From: Prosapia bicincta
Taxonomy: Eukaryota > Arthropoda > Insecta > Hemiptera > Cercopidae
Assembly: GCA_036971475.1 (NCBI GenBank)
Contig: JBAIZL010000008.1
Span: forward strand, 29,769,719-29,833,718
Direction: 5' to 3'
DNA: 64,000 bases
A program made the position numbers and the translations under genes. Shown here one piece after another: positions 26,500-39,160 of this stretch (the stretch's first letter is position 1; each line of letters begins with the position of its first letter). Under the pieces are notes generated by a model that did not search any database, was not told the origin of the DNA, and was given only the letters and a program-made list of their open reading frames with translations.

Positions 26500-28157
26500 G
26501 TCATTTATGTTTTTTTATTATTTTTCAAAATAATTGTTCACAAATATAGACACTGCCAAAAGCAAAATGCCTTAATAAAGCATGATTGTGAAAATTAAAG
26601 TATTTATCACGGGATAGGTATTCTTTATACATCTCCGGTAAAGAAACATTCACAAATTTCTCTTTCAGTTGAATGTCACAATGCAGTTCAATTCATTTCA
26701 TTTTAAGATTTGAAGGTTGTTAATTTATTTCTAGGGAAAATAGGGTGAAAATATGTTGAAATACTCTTCATTTTTTCGAAAATCTTGACATCTACTTTCA
26801 AACTCTTGAATTAAATCAAAAGTTAATGCAGCATATTTTGTGCAACTCACGGGTGCACGTTAAGTATAGCTAAAGTACTGAAATGTGTCAAATATTTTAC
26901 ATTTATTAGATTATGCCTAAATTTCTACTATCGTTCAAATACTGTTATTGCTTGGAACTTATTATGTATGAATGGATTTTCCCTTGAAGTCTCAAATGTA
27001 AATCATTCAAATGTTCTGTTAAGTCTACTGAAAAAGCTAAATCTAAAACCCAATCTTAGTCTTCAAATTCAGTCACAGGGTATTTTTTTGTTTCCATAAA
27101 TGTTTTTATTTCAGTTCTTAAATTGTGAAATCTTTTGATCATTTCCCCTTACTAAGTCGTCTTACTTCTGTGTAATAAATAAAGTCTGCAAATTCTGTGT
27201 CCATCACCTTAAGAAATTCTTGAAGTTATCTATGATTAAGTATTTTTGCTCTTGTAAAGTTAATGGTTTTTATAACAAGTTTTTTACACTTACAATTTTT
27301 AAACGTCTTCCACATAAATTTCCCTGATGTACAATACAATGATATGCCATCAAGATCTTATTGCTGGTAGCGACGGCTTCATTATTAACCGTTTTAACGG
27401 TCACCCATTTTTACAATGCAATAACTCCATCAGTTATGATAGCTGGTAAGTTTTTCATAGATAAGGAAAACCTTTCAATCTTTTTTTTTATTCCCTCAAA
27501 TAAATATACAGACTTGGTTGTGTCTTCTATAGCAACCATTTCTTCCGAAATATAACGCCAATCGACTCCTTTCATGTATCAGAAATGTCAGTGCCTTCTT
27601 CCACGTCTAACTAGTAAATTTTAAAATTAGTAAAATTACTCTTCTTAGACTTTTCAACTGAATTCTGGAGCTCCTCAATTTTTTTTTTTAATGTAGTTTG
27701 GTGTGATAAACTGATTTAAGGAAAATCCAACTATTTTTCAGGGCAAATTATGTTTGCAACGCTTTCGATACACCTTTCATAAATTCTTCATCGATAAAAG
27801 GTTTTGATTTTTTTGCTAATAAATTTACTAAGAGATAACTTGCTTTTACAATTTTATTATTTTGAATAGATGTCTTTTTTTAAAAAAATTGTTCCGACAA
27901 ATGATCTTTTTTCAGCTCTGTGACTCTACCTTTATAACTATTTCTGATAATATACATCGTATTTTGTGGCATGCTTTTGACTATAATGTCGTTTCTAATT
28001 ATTGTAGTCTTTAAAAACTTGGACAAAGTCCTTATAAATTAAGTACTTTATAATTATCCTCAATAAAAAAGTATTTATCTATCCAATATTCATTAAAAAG
28101 TCTTTTTTCATCTTCAATTGTTCTGTTTTTAATGTTCTGCTTGTTTTTTAATGTCAT
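26500..28157 (-). pseudogene. hAT transposase, GTF2IRD2/ZBED-like group (decayed)
   Basis: Reading the minus strand from an ATG at about 28157, the N-terminus shows TIEDEKRLFNEYWIDKYFFI, the usual start of this group. Later come EEMVAIEDTT, LSMKNLPAIITDGV (the catalytic-domain TDGAPAM region), HCIVHQGNLCGR, NHRQLQEFL-like residues, DWVLDLAFSVDLTEHLNDL, LIQEFESRCQDFRKNEEYF and, at the C-terminus, FGSVYICEQLF from the hATC dimerisation region. The protein would have cut and pasted the element. Multiple frameshifts and stops interrupt it. The order and spacing of motifs are complete, so only point decay and small indels separate it from a full-length ancestor. It is the same family as the copy at 54661-56421. 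Confidence 0.85.
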
Positions 28158-28595
28158 CGAGGTCATCAAAAAAATTAGATATTTTAATTTTGTAAGCAAA
28201 TATCCATAATGAATATGAATTATGCATACCTTTTTAAAGAGTTTTATTCAAGAATTAGAAAATCTGACACATCATTTTTTAAATTTAAGATTAATATATA
28301 TTTGTTATAAATAAAAACTGAATACGCCCACTGCTATTAAAACACAAGGCGTAAGAGACTCCCAGTATAGTTTGCATAACAGTAGAAGCAGTAGAAGGGA
28401 TTCGATTTAATCTCAAGTAGAGATATCCTGAACTGTCATCTCTGAAACTTTCAAAATTGATTACTGGTCAATGATTATTTTTTTGAATATTGATTTGTTT
28501 TAATAGAAATGTATAAATTAGATATTTTTATAAATTTCATTTGGCTGACATTTTAAAAGCTTTTGGACCACACTTTAGACAAGGCTGTTCTAAAT

Positions 28596-29242
28596 TCTAT
28601 TTTGTAGAAGTATAACTTAACTATTTAGCCCTCCTTCGGTGGTGTGTGACAGTCCCTAACAAGCGCTTTTTGCAAACTACTGGAGAAGATGGTCAATCGA
28701 CGACTTGTCTGCTACCTATAAATCGACGAACTTTTTTGCAACGAACAGTGTGATTTCAGCCAAGAGCCATCATCTATTGTTTTGTTGGAATCTGCTGTTC
28801 AATGTGCATCACTTTTGCTTCTAACACTCGTTAATTTTTTTCGACTCTGAGAAGGCATATGAAATGGCGTGGAAATGAGGAATTCTGAACAATTTAAAGT
28901 CATGGGAGCATACAAGAGAACATCTTAGCATTTATCGATAACTTTATATCAAATTGATCCTGCCGCGTTCATCTTGGAGGCACATATTCAAAACGTTATA
29001 ACACAAGAATGGTGTACCGCAGGGCAGTGTCTTGAAAAACACTGAAAATGTATGACCTCTATGACTGTTCTCTATTTGTTGACGATTTCTGTATATATGT
29101 ACCTGTTCGCCGTATGGCGACAGCGGAAAGATCTTTTCAGATAGCTATACACAGATTACAGGAATTGTCCAAAAATACAGTTTTTAAATTCTCTGCTTCG
29201 AAGAATCGGTGTGTAGCATTTATTCCTTGTAGACGACACTAG
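28596..29242 (+). pseudogene. LINE ORF2 reverse transcriptase domain (continuation)
   Basis: This resumes the LINE after the hAT insertion. In order it shows FCKLLEKMVNRRLVCYL (about 28650), FFDSEKAYEMAWK (about 28836, RT motif A with the first catalytic aspartate), NGVPQGSVL (about 29008, motif B) and LFVDDFCIY (about 29072, motif C with the catalytic Asp-Asp pair). A tail with FKFSASKNRCVAFIP follows (about 29185, motif D/E region). The last 64 codons (29048-29242) are still open. Stops and frameshifts separate the other blocks. The domain stops without a thumb or C-terminal region, because a satellite begins about 40 bp later. Motif content is that of Jockey-group elements. Confidence 0.85.
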
Positions 29243-29279
29243 GAACCTATCCTTTATCTTATATGGAGGACATATACAG

Positions 29280-32075
29280 TCTGATGGCATGGGAAACATA
29301 AACCTGTCGGTTATACATCAGACATAAACAGCCTGGTAATAGAGCAGACATGAACCGTTTAGTAGTATAACAGACACAAGCCATCTATAACTATGGAAAA
29401 TATAGCCTGTCTGGTAACATGACGGACATATACAGTCTGTTAGCAAGGCAAACATAAACCTATTGGTTATATAGCAGACATAAACAGCCTGGTAATAGAG
29501 CAGACATGAACCTTTTGGTAGTATGGCAGACACAACCCATCTAAAACTATGGAAAATATACCGAATATAGTAACTTGATGGACATATACAGTCCGTTGGC
29601 AAGGCAAACATAAACCTGTTGGTAATACGGCAGACATAAACAGTCTGGTACTAGAGCGTATATGAATCGTTTGGTAGTATGACAGACACAACCCATCTAT
29701 AACTATGGAAAATATAATCGGTCTAGTAATAGAGTAGTCATAACCTGTTTGGTAGTATTGCAGATATAACTGGTCTTGTAATAAGGCAGACGGAACCAAT
29801 CTTATAGTATAGCAGGTATACACTGCTTGTTAGTAAGTTATATATACACGGTCTGGGAGAGTCGTAGATCCAGACTGTCTGGTAGAATTTCAGGTATACA
29901 CTGCTTGTTAGTAAGTTATATATACACGGTCTGGGAGAGTCGTAGATCCAGACTGTCTGGTAGAATTTCAGGTATACACTGTCTGTTAGTAAGTTATATA
30001 TACACGGTCTGGGAGAGTCGTAGATCCAGACTGTCTGGTAGAATTTCAGGTATACACTGCTTGTTAGTAAGTTATATATACACGGTCTGGGAGAGTCGTA
30101 GATCCAGACTGTCTGGTAGAATTTCAGGTATACACTGCTTGTTAGTAAGTTATATATACACGGTCTGGGAGAGTCGTAGATCCAGACTGTCTGGTAGAAT
30201 TTCAGGTATACACTGTCTGTTAGTAAGTTATATATACACGGTCTGGGAGAGTCGTAGATCCAGACTGTCTGGTAGAATTTCAGGTATACACTGCGTGTTA
30301 GTAAGTTATATATACACGGCCTGGGAGAGTCGTAGATCCAGACTGTCTGGTAGAATTTCAGGTATACACTGCTTGTTAGTAAGTTATATATACACGGTCT
30401 GGGAGAGTCGTAGATCCAGACTGTCTGGTAGAATTTCAGGTATACACTGCTTGTTAGTAAGTTATATATACACGGTCTGGGAGAGTCGTAGATCCAGACT
30501 GTCTGGTAGAATTTCAGGTATACACTGCTTGTTAGTAAGTTATATATACACGGTCTGGGAGAGTCGTAGATCCAGACTGTCTGGTAGAATTTCAGGTATA
30601 CACTGCTTGTTAGTAAGTTATATATACACGGTCTGGGAGAGTCGTAGATCCAGACTGTCTGGTAGAATTTCAGGTATACACTGCTTGTTAGTAAGTTATA
30701 TATACACGGTCTGGGAGAGTCGTAGATCCAGACTGTCTGGTAGAATTTCAGGTATACACTGCTTGTTAGTAAGTTATATATACACGGTCTGGGAGAGTCG
30801 TAGATCCAGACTGTCTGGTAGAATTTCAGGTATACACTGTCTGTTAGTAAGTTATATATACACGGTCTGGGAGAGTCGTAGATCCAGACTGTCTGGTAGA
30901 ATTTCAGGTATACACTGCTTGTTAGTAAGTTATATATACACGGTCTGGGAGAGTCGTAGATCCAGACTGTCTGGTAGAATTTCAGGTATACACTGCTTGT
31001 TAGTAAGTTATATATACACGGTCTGGGAGAGTCGTAGATCCAGACTGTCTGGTAGAATTTCAGGTATACACTGTCTGTTAGTAAGTTATATATACACGGT
31101 CTGGGAGAGTCGTAGATCCAGACTGTCTGGTAGAATTTCAGGTATACACTGCGTGTTAGTAAGTTATATATACACGGCCTGGGAGAGTCGTAGATCCAGA
31201 CTGTCTGGTAGAATTTCAGGTATACACTGCTTGTTAGTAAGTTATATATACACGGTCTGGGAGAGTCGTAGATCCAGACTGTCTGGTAGAATTTCAGGTA
31301 TACACTGCTTGTTAGTAAGTTATATATACACGGTCTGGGAGAGTCGTAGATCCAGACTGTCTGGTAGAATTTCAGGTATACACTGCTTGTTAGTAAGTTA
31401 TATATACACGGTCTGGGAGAGTCGTAGATCCAGACTGTCTGGTAGAATTTCAGGTATACACTGCTTGTTAGTAAGTTATATATACACGGTCTGGGAGAGT
31501 CGTAGATCCAGACTGTCTGGTAGAATTTCAGGTATACACTGCTTGTTAGTAAGTTATATATACACGGTCTGGGAGAGTCGTAGATCCAGACTGTCTGGTA
31601 GAATTTCAGGTATACACTGTCTGTTAGTAAGTTATATATACACGGTCTGGGAGAGTCGTAGATCCAGACTGTCTGGTAGAATTTCAGGTATACACTGCTT
31701 GTTAGTAAGTTATATATACACGGTCTGGGAGAGTCGTAGATCCAGACTGTCTGGTAGAATTTCAGGTATACACTGTCTGTTAGTAAGTTAGACATACACG
31801 GTCTGGGAGAATCGTAGATCCAGACTGTCTGGTAGAATTTCAGGTATACACTGTCTGTTAGTAAGTTAGACATACGCGGTCTGGGAGAATCGTAGATACA
31901 AACTGTCTGGTAGTATTGGAAACGTAAACCTTCTGTCACTATGGCAGTGATAAACAGTTTGATATTATGACAGCCATAAGTAATCTGGCATAATGGTAGG
32001 TATAAACCGTCGGAGTAAGACAGATATAAGTAGTCCTGCAGTATGCAGACATAAACCGTGTCAAACTTTAGTAAA
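29280..32075. repeat. 26-bp-based minisatellite array
   Basis: The edges (29280-29820 and 31927-32075) consist of diverged 26-bp units of the type AACAGTCTGGTAGTATGGCA plus GACATA. The centre is a homogenised 78-bp trimer array. The same 26-bp unit forms the array at 57480-59820. I see no similarity to the 28-bp satellite of 8-23 kb. Confidence 0.93.
29821..31926. repeat. 78-bp tandem array, 27 copies, with an 858-bp higher-order period
   Basis: CACTGCTTGTTAGTAAG or a variant recurs every 78 bp from 29821 to 31849. Each 78-bp unit is three 26-bp blocks starting CACTGCTTG, CACGGTCTG and GACTGTCTG. Variant units recur 858 bp (11 units) apart: CTGCGTGTTAG at 30289 and 31147, CTGTCTGTTAG at 29977/30211 and 30835/31069. 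The last two copies are more diverged. Because 78 is divisible by three, both strands carry long open frames (about 650 and 730 codons). These are periodic translations, not genes. Confidence 0.96.
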
Positions 32076-33160
32076 CGTATAGAATAATTATATTATATTT
32101 GCTTGTATAAATGCATGTATTGTTATAAACATAACTAATAAGTAATAAAAGTATAATTATAGGTGTATAATTGGTTAATAAAGAGTTTAATTATGTATTA
32201 ATACGTTATAATTATCTAATACTTTGTACCCAATCATTATTAGCAATTATTGAAATGGAATAGTATTAAGCTTATTCTAACGCGATGGGATTTGTGATTA
32301 TAGCAAAGTAATCTTCCATCTACAGTTGTGAATATGCAGTAATTTTTACAATTATTTTAATGATCATAACGTTAAGTTCGAATTAAGACGTTTGGACATT
32401 TTAATTATATCAAGGCTGCTGTCTTGGGCAGAGCCCTCACTAAAGGTTTCGAGGTCATTCCAGTTAGGGCAAGTAATGTAAAGGGTCTCACTTATCCCCC
32501 AGCTTGACTCTGCCTGTTAAGGGAGTACTTAGGGTCAAACCTGATGTAATAACGGGTGGTTGAGCGTAGTGCCTGCCCACATTACGTTCCTTGGTCGTTA
32601 GACTCAGAGAGGACTCTCTACCCTACCTCTCCCAATAGTAAAAGCAATATTGTCATGCAATGTTGTACATGATATGAATAAAATTGTAAGCTGAAAGCAA
32701 AGCAGGTAGTAAATTGAAAAATATAGATTTTTAGGACTGAATGGATGGAATTTTTTAAAAATTTCAAGTTTGTAATGATACCAAGATACAAATTGCGACT
32801 ACGTGCAACATTTTACCAATCTTTTATTAGTGATGTTTTTATTGAGCAAACTACCGGTGTAATTTTATTAACAATTAACAAACGGTATAAATGAGTTGAA
32901 ATTTGAGAAATAAAAATCAGGGCATAACTTTCTCTTCCAGTCTTGTAAGAATAGTTTTTAAAATTGGTTGTGTTATTAGAATAGTTTTTAAAACATGTTA
33001 AAAATTTATACTGTGCTATTGTTGTGTTAGTAATGATTTCTGTTTTGATGAATGACTTCATGAAACAGCCAAAAAGAGATTAAAATGGCAAGAAATGTTA
33101 TATTTTTAAAAAAGATTCCACACACTTTTGCTAGTTAGAGTGGAACTGGTCTACTTTATA
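32076..33160. other. Unannotated DNA with a GC-richer patch
   Basis: Mostly AT-rich. A patch at about 32410-32635 is less AT-rich and could be a fragment of an interspersed repeat, but I cannot assign it. No gene is supported. Confidence 0.3.
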
Positions 33161-33240
33161 CATGGAGTTCTCAATCTTTCGAGCTATGCACTCCCCTTTA
33201 TAATACTGACATAGAATCGCCCCCTCTCCTATTATTTTTT
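33161..33240 (+). mobile_element. Possible hAT-type terminal fragment
   Basis: GGAGTTCTCAATCTTTCGAG followed by CACTCCCC and CGCCCCCTCTCC resembles the ends of many hAT elements (ggttctcaaccttt... followed by C-rich sequence). No partner terminus or target duplication was found, so this is tentative. Confidence 0.35.
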
Positions 33241-33766
33241 TGTCAGTATTACATCTGAGTATGAAACTGAACCTATCTAGGTCAATTAAACGTCAGATAA
33301 TTTTGAACGTCAGAGACGTAAATAATATAATATTAATGAAATAAGATGCTTACCAGAGTAATAAATTGAGACCCTTATGATCCAAAGATCATGACTCAGT
33401 AAATGTTCCAATCACGACTAAACATTTAAAAAAAAAAACAACGACATAGTTCAGTGCGCACATGTTACGTCACTATAGCCTCTCGTAAGCGTAATTATGG
33501 TCACACAACTCTCGTCTGAAGGCGGTTTCAGTGCACTACCCCCACTAAACACTTTTAAAACATTTGAATAAGAATGTTATACACGAAGGCTAGAAAAAAA
33601 TCTTGGAGGGGATATCTGCACGTTTTACAACAGGCAATGGTTACAAGGGAGAAGTCTGATCGGCTTATATTGACGTCCCAAGTAGACCTAAACGACACAT
33701 AAAGAACTAGGTGGAGGGACCATAACTGATATTAAGATATGTAACCTACATTGTTGTTCTGCCACA

Positions 33767-34150
<384 letters not shown>

Positions 34151-36530
34151 TGGACGTTTAACTTAATTAATAAGGTTCGGATTCTTTTAGATATTAAGGA
34201 AGAGACAACGAAATGTCAATAAATATCCCTCAGGAAGTAATAATTAACCATGTTCGATAAATAAATGATTATGTTAGGCCCAAAAATCCATATATTATAA
34301 ATTTTTGTTATAAAAAGACATTAGAATATCAATATATTTCCGAGGGGATCAGTTTAATTTTAATTGTGGTATTACCGGCTCAGTGCAGGCAGCTTAAGTT
34401 TTGTACAGTAATTGAATACTTCTAAGAAGGTACTTGAACCTACACGAACGAAGAAACGGAATCAATTATCGCAGTAGAGCTTTCAAGTATTTTTGGAATA
34501 TTCTGCAACACCTCCAATGTGTGAAACAATTTCGACTAATAAACAACTAAACATTAGTATTACCACTATTGTTTTATCATAACACTTTACCCTTTAATAT
34601 TTTCTTAAAACTAAAACTAATATATTTTTTCAAACACGAATAGAATCCGTAGAAAGAATACCATGGGGAATAATTATTGAGTAAATTATAAATACAGTAA
34701 CTTGAAAAAATAAATTTATTACATATCATACTTGTTCTTGACTTACATCCAGGCCTATATGTTTTATTAATATTAATTGTTATAAAAAGGTTTTTTATAT
34801 GTGTTTAATCTCGTGAACCTTTTTATATATTACTTCAATTTCTTATTAAAATAATTTTGTGTCGAAAAAAAAATTTATTTTTGAAAATAATTTGACATGC
34901 AGCTTAGACGCTGCAAATAAATTACGTTTGCTAAACGTTTCCAAACTGAGACAACTTGTGTAATACCGACTTGTTTCAGATGATGCAAGCACAGAGCCTT
35001 TAATACAAATAGAGATGTCATGGCTGAAGGTCCAGAGAGGTAGGCTTCCACAGCCAAGATGGCGTCCCCCCTTCCACTTTCCGACCCAGTACACAGAAGT
35101 CCCGAGAGTCAAATCAAGCACCGAGTGTCCCTAGTAATTTTTTTCATGTGATATTCCTATCACAAAATTATAAAACACAGCAAGTTACTACTATAAAACC
35201 AAGTAGCTGACACAAACTCACTCGCATTATATTAAAAACAAAATGTTTTATTTCTGGTAGTGGTTTTGCTTGAAAGTGAACTTAGTTAAATTTAAAAACT
35301 CGCTCACTTATTGGGACCAGTGCACATAAATGTACCGAACGTTTTTAAACGCGGATGATATTTTTTTTTATTTTTAGTTTTATAGTAGTTTTTGGTTTAA
35401 CTATGGAATATTAAAGTTTGTTAATATTTCAAAATCACTTATCGTCGGTTTCTAAGCATAATGGACATAAATATTCTGATTTTCATCAAAGTCGGACCAG
35501 CAGTTTTTGTGTGTAATTTGGAATTCAGACACACATACATTTATATATAAATTTTGAAAAACACATTTCGGATAAGGGGATCTCAAAAGTGATATTTTTC
35601 ACACTAATATTTTATTTACCATCACAATACTTTTTTTGTACTATAGTATGTACCAGAAAGTAAGAGGTCTTGTAATATAATTTTGTCGTTGCACAAATAA
35701 ATGTTTACCATCTTCTTAAAATATGTCTAAAAATAGATAATTTTAATAGAGAAATTTCAAATTACCTATTTAATTGAATTTCAATTTGTATGTAAAATGT
35801 AATTATTTACATAAATTAAAACGATTTAATTGAAAAAATACTTTAAAATATATGCATACACCATACAGGAACGAAAGCATCGGTCTACTTATATGCCTGC
35901 CAGTATTCAGCGAAAATGTGACGCGCAGCGTTTAAAAACTTTTTACTCTACGATTTCACTAGTAGAACACCAAAGGTCCTACAAACAAGAAATAAAAAAA
36001 GTATTAAAATATAACTAATTATTTCAAACCTTTATGCTTACAAAACGTTTCTAACCAACAAATACGAAAAATTGTGGCTTACTAACTTTTTGATGTTACT
36101 GAAAGTGCAATCCTTATAAAACTCTAATTTTGTAACGTTCTTCCAAATAATATATTACTTTTATAATTAAATATTCTGAATGAGGGAATCATGGTGCACA
36201 TAACTGTCAGGTTTTAAAATTTAATTCCCACTATAAGTGGTTTGTACCTTGATTTAAGTAAAATGTGTATTAAATTTTATTTGTATTAAATTTGGTGGAC
36301 TGAACACCGTGACATTGGAGACTCTTTCCTCAGACAATGTGGTAGATTCGGCTTCACTACTCCCTACATCTATTTCATTAGACAACTACTCTATTTGTAT
36401 TGTGTTTAAGTGTTCTGTGGATGCAAGCGATAACATGTAGTTTAATTTCCTATGTATGGTATTAGATATATGTATTACTTATATATAATTATCATATATA
36501 ACCTACGTAGGTAATATATTATATGTATAT
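34151..36530. other. Unannotated AT-rich DNA
   Basis: Short overlapping frames only. The minus-strand frame 34846-35121 (91 codons) lies in a locally GC-richer patch but shows no recognisable domain and overlaps another frame of similar length, so no gene is called. Confidence 0.35.
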
Positions 36531-36550
36531 GTATATATATATATAATATG

Positions 36551-36570
36551 GAGAGAGAGAGAGAGAGAGA
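36551..36570. repeat. Short (GA)n microsatellite
   Basis: About ten GA units, preceded by a short (TA)n run and close to the left arm of the hairpin at 36631. Confidence 0.9.
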
Positions 36571-36630
36571 TTTATGATACATACAATATATATATTTGTA
36601 GCTTTGCAACACTGTTTTCTTGTATTCACT

Positions 36631-36864
36631 TATCACTTTCACTATATGTACTTAGAATCTTACTTGGTATTTATGCGAGATAACTTTCAAAGATTGGTCG
36701 TATCTCCATCATTGGGCATCACTGACCGAGGGTTGTAGTAAACTCAACCTTGCAGTCTACTACAACCCCCGGTCAGTGATGCCCGATGATGGAGATACGT
36801 CTTTGATAGTTAACTCGCATAAATACCAAGTAAGATTCTTGTTTAAGTATATATAGTGAAAGTG

Positions 36865-36868
<4 letters not shown>
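36631..36868. mobile_element. Hairpin (foldback) repeat next to (TA)n
   Basis: Arms of about 110 bp (36631-36741 and 36758-36868) are inverted copies. For example TACTTGGTATTTATGCGAG on the left pairs with CTCGCATAAATACCAAGTA on the right. The spacer is under 20 bp. The right arm runs directly into the (TA)n tract that contains the left end of the 10-kb inverted element. No coding capacity. The organisation resembles the foldback element at 688-1258, though the arm sequence differs. Confidence 0.75.

Positions 36869-36928
<60 letters not shown>
36869..36928. repeat. (TA)n microsatellite at the left end of the 10-kb inverted element
   Basis: A TA run directly outside the terminal motif that starts ACATCCCGCTA. 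Confidence 0.93.
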
Positions 36929-36932
<4 letters not shown>

Positions 36933-37394
36933 CCCGCTATCAATATGGCAGCATTTCATTTTGCAACCATATGGCAGCCACTTGAAAGAGTGGAGTATAA
37001 ATGTTTTTCGTCGTGTATAATTTATTTCTAATAAACATTATACTACTCCATATACTTTAATTTTATAAAATCTTAAAAATACAAAATTGACTGTAGTACT
37101 ATCAATACGGCAGCATTTCATTTAGGCATCAATATGGCAGCCAGTGTATAATTTCGTTCAGTCTAATAACAATATGGCAGCCGGTGTGTATTTTATTCCC
37201 ACGCTACTAACGATACGAGAACCAACAGTGTTGCCACTATGGTGCTACTATCTGACTAGTCAAATGTTTAGACTCTAAGACACGTGTGTGTAATCACGGT
37301 AAAAACACAAACATTAGTATGGCCCTTCTTCATTTCAGCTGACCAATTATTTACTTAACTCACATAAGTCTTAGTTGTTAGTTTTCATAAACGT

Positions 37395-39160
37395 GTACAA
37401 CTATCGAGAGCTGACGGGGATACAAGTGTGTGCCTCTACAGGAGTAGCAAAAGGATCAATTAGAGTAAAATATCGGAACAAAAAGAAAGCTAGGAAATAA
37501 TCAATTGGGATGTTTTAAGGATGCTGAGTACACTACTGTGAACAAAATTAAACGGGGATGAACGGGTGGGGCTCTATAGGAGTTTTAAAAATGACAAAAG
37601 GCAACAACAAAAAAATAGAAAATGATCAGTCGGAGGGTTTTAATGGTGCTGAGTCTTTTACCGTTATCGAAAGTCAATGGGGATACACAGGTAATCCTCT
37701 ATGGGAGTAGCAAATGATGAATTGGAGTATAAATGTGATAAGGCAAAACAAAGCTAGAATATGATCAATCGTAGTGTTTTGGAGGTAGCTGAGTCCAATA
37801 CCGTCTTCCATATTAATCGGGAATGCACGGATGTGGCTCTACGGGAGTAGAAAAGGGGTAGAATTGGGGTACAATTGTCAGAAGGCGAAAAAACAATTGA
37901 AAATGATCATTCGGGTGGGTTTTAATGGTGCTGAGTCTTTCACCGTTATCGAACGTCAATGGGGAAACGCGGGTGACCCTCTATGGGAGTAGCAAATGAT
38001 GAATTGGGGTATAACCGTGAGAAAGCAAAAACACAACTAGAAAATAATCAAACGTAGTGTTTTGGAGGGTGCTGAGTCCAATACCGCATACAATATTAAA
38101 CGGGATGCTCGGTTGTTGCTCTACGAGAGTAGTAAATTGGTAAATTGGAGTAAAATTGTCAGAAGGGAAAAACAAATTTTAAATGATCACTCGGGAGGTT
38201 TTGGAGTGTGCTGTGTTTTGTACCGTTATCGAACGTCAATGGAGATGCACGGGTGATCCTCTATGGGAGTAGCAAATGATGAAATGGAGTATAATTAATT
38301 GTGACACGGCAAAACAAAGCTAGAATATGATAAATCGTAGTGTTTTGGAGGGTTCTGAGTAGAATACTGCCTTCAATATTATAATGGGATGCACGGGTGT
38401 GGCTCTACGGGAGTAGAAAGGGGATGAATTGGGGTAAAATTTTCAGAAGGCAAAAAAACAATGGAAAATGATCACTCGGGTGTTTTAAAGGTGCTGAGTC
38501 TTTTACCGTTATCGAAAGTCAATGGGGATACATGGGTGATCCTCTATGGGAGTAGCAAATGATGAATTGGAGTATACATCTGAGAAGGCAAGACAAAGCT
38601 AGAGTATGATCAAACGTAGTGTTTTTTAGGTTGGTGAGTCCAATACCGTCTTCCATATTAATCGGGAATGCACTGGTGTGGCTCTAAGGGAGTAGAAAAG
38701 GGGTAAATTGGGGTAAAATTGTCAGAAGGCAAAAAAACAATTGAAAATGATCATTCGGGTGGGCTTTAATGGTGCTGAGTCGTTTACCATAATCGAACGT
38801 CAATGGGGATACACGGGTGACCCTCTATGAGAGTAGCAAATGATGAATTGGGGGTATAAGTGTGAGAAGGCAAAAAAAAAACTAGAAAATGATCAATCGT
38901 AGTGTTTTGGAGGGTGCTGAGTCCGATACTGTCTACACTATTAAACAGGGATGTTCGGGTGTTGCTCTACGAGAGTAGAAAATTGCTAATTTGAGGTAAA
39001 ATTGTCAGAAGGCAAAAACAAATTACATATAATGATCACACTGGGAGTTTTAATGGTGCTGAGCCTTTTACCGTTATAGATCGTCAATGGGGATATACGG
39101 GTGATCCTCTATGGGAGTAGCAAATGATGAATTGGAGTATAGACCTAATTGTGAGAAGAG
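37395..39160 (+). repeat. Left-arm tandem array, ~141-bp repeat amplified as a 282-bp dimer
   Basis: GTCAATGGGGATACACGGG-type blocks recur about every 282 bp (37669, 37948, 38234, 38513, 38795, 39083). They alternate with a second block containing CTGAGTCCAATACCG (37788, 38070, 38637). Each block contains GGAGTAGCAAATGATGAATT or a related segment. Confidence 0.88.

Larger units (their letters stand above)
26068..28587 (-). mobile_element. hAT DNA transposon inserted in the LINE, reverse orientation
   Basis: The ends are inverted copies: GGGTGTCTAAACTATGTCC (26071-26089) against, on the minus strand, TTGTCTAAAGTGTGGTCC from about 28583 down. The flanking 8 bp are TTCTCAAC (26060-26067) and TTCTAAAT (28588-28595), identical at six of eight positions, as expected for an old 8-bp hAT target duplication. 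Length is 2520 bp. It contains one decayed transposase on the minus strand and a (TA)n run at 26388-26441 outside the coding part. Confidence 0.85.
23430..29260 (+). mobile_element. Jockey-like non-LTR retrotransposon, decayed and interrupted by a hAT element
   Basis: Three ordered segments define it: ORF1 gag-like protein (23440-24450), an apurinic-type endonuclease (24803-25490) and reverse transcriptase (28633-29240). A linker with YRPIS-type residues near 25610 belongs to the start of the RT domain, which resumes after the inserted hAT element (26068-28587). No poly(A) tail or RT thumb/C-terminus is seen: the sequence passes directly into a 26-bp satellite at about 29280. Stops and frameshifts are present throughout ORF2. 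Its 5' end meets the 28-bp satellite without an evident untranslated region. Confidence 0.88.

Noticed and set aside
29738..31939. Very long open frames on both strands (about 730 and 650 codons) suggesting a repetitive protein
   Set aside because: They are the translation of a 78-bp tandem repeat whose length is divisible by three; both strands are open at once, and the flanking diverged units lose the frame.
35055..35075. CCAAGATGGCG, resembling a YY1-type promoter element
   Set aside because: Only one short match, no neighbouring gene or promoter structure; the overlapping minus-strand frame is unrecognised.
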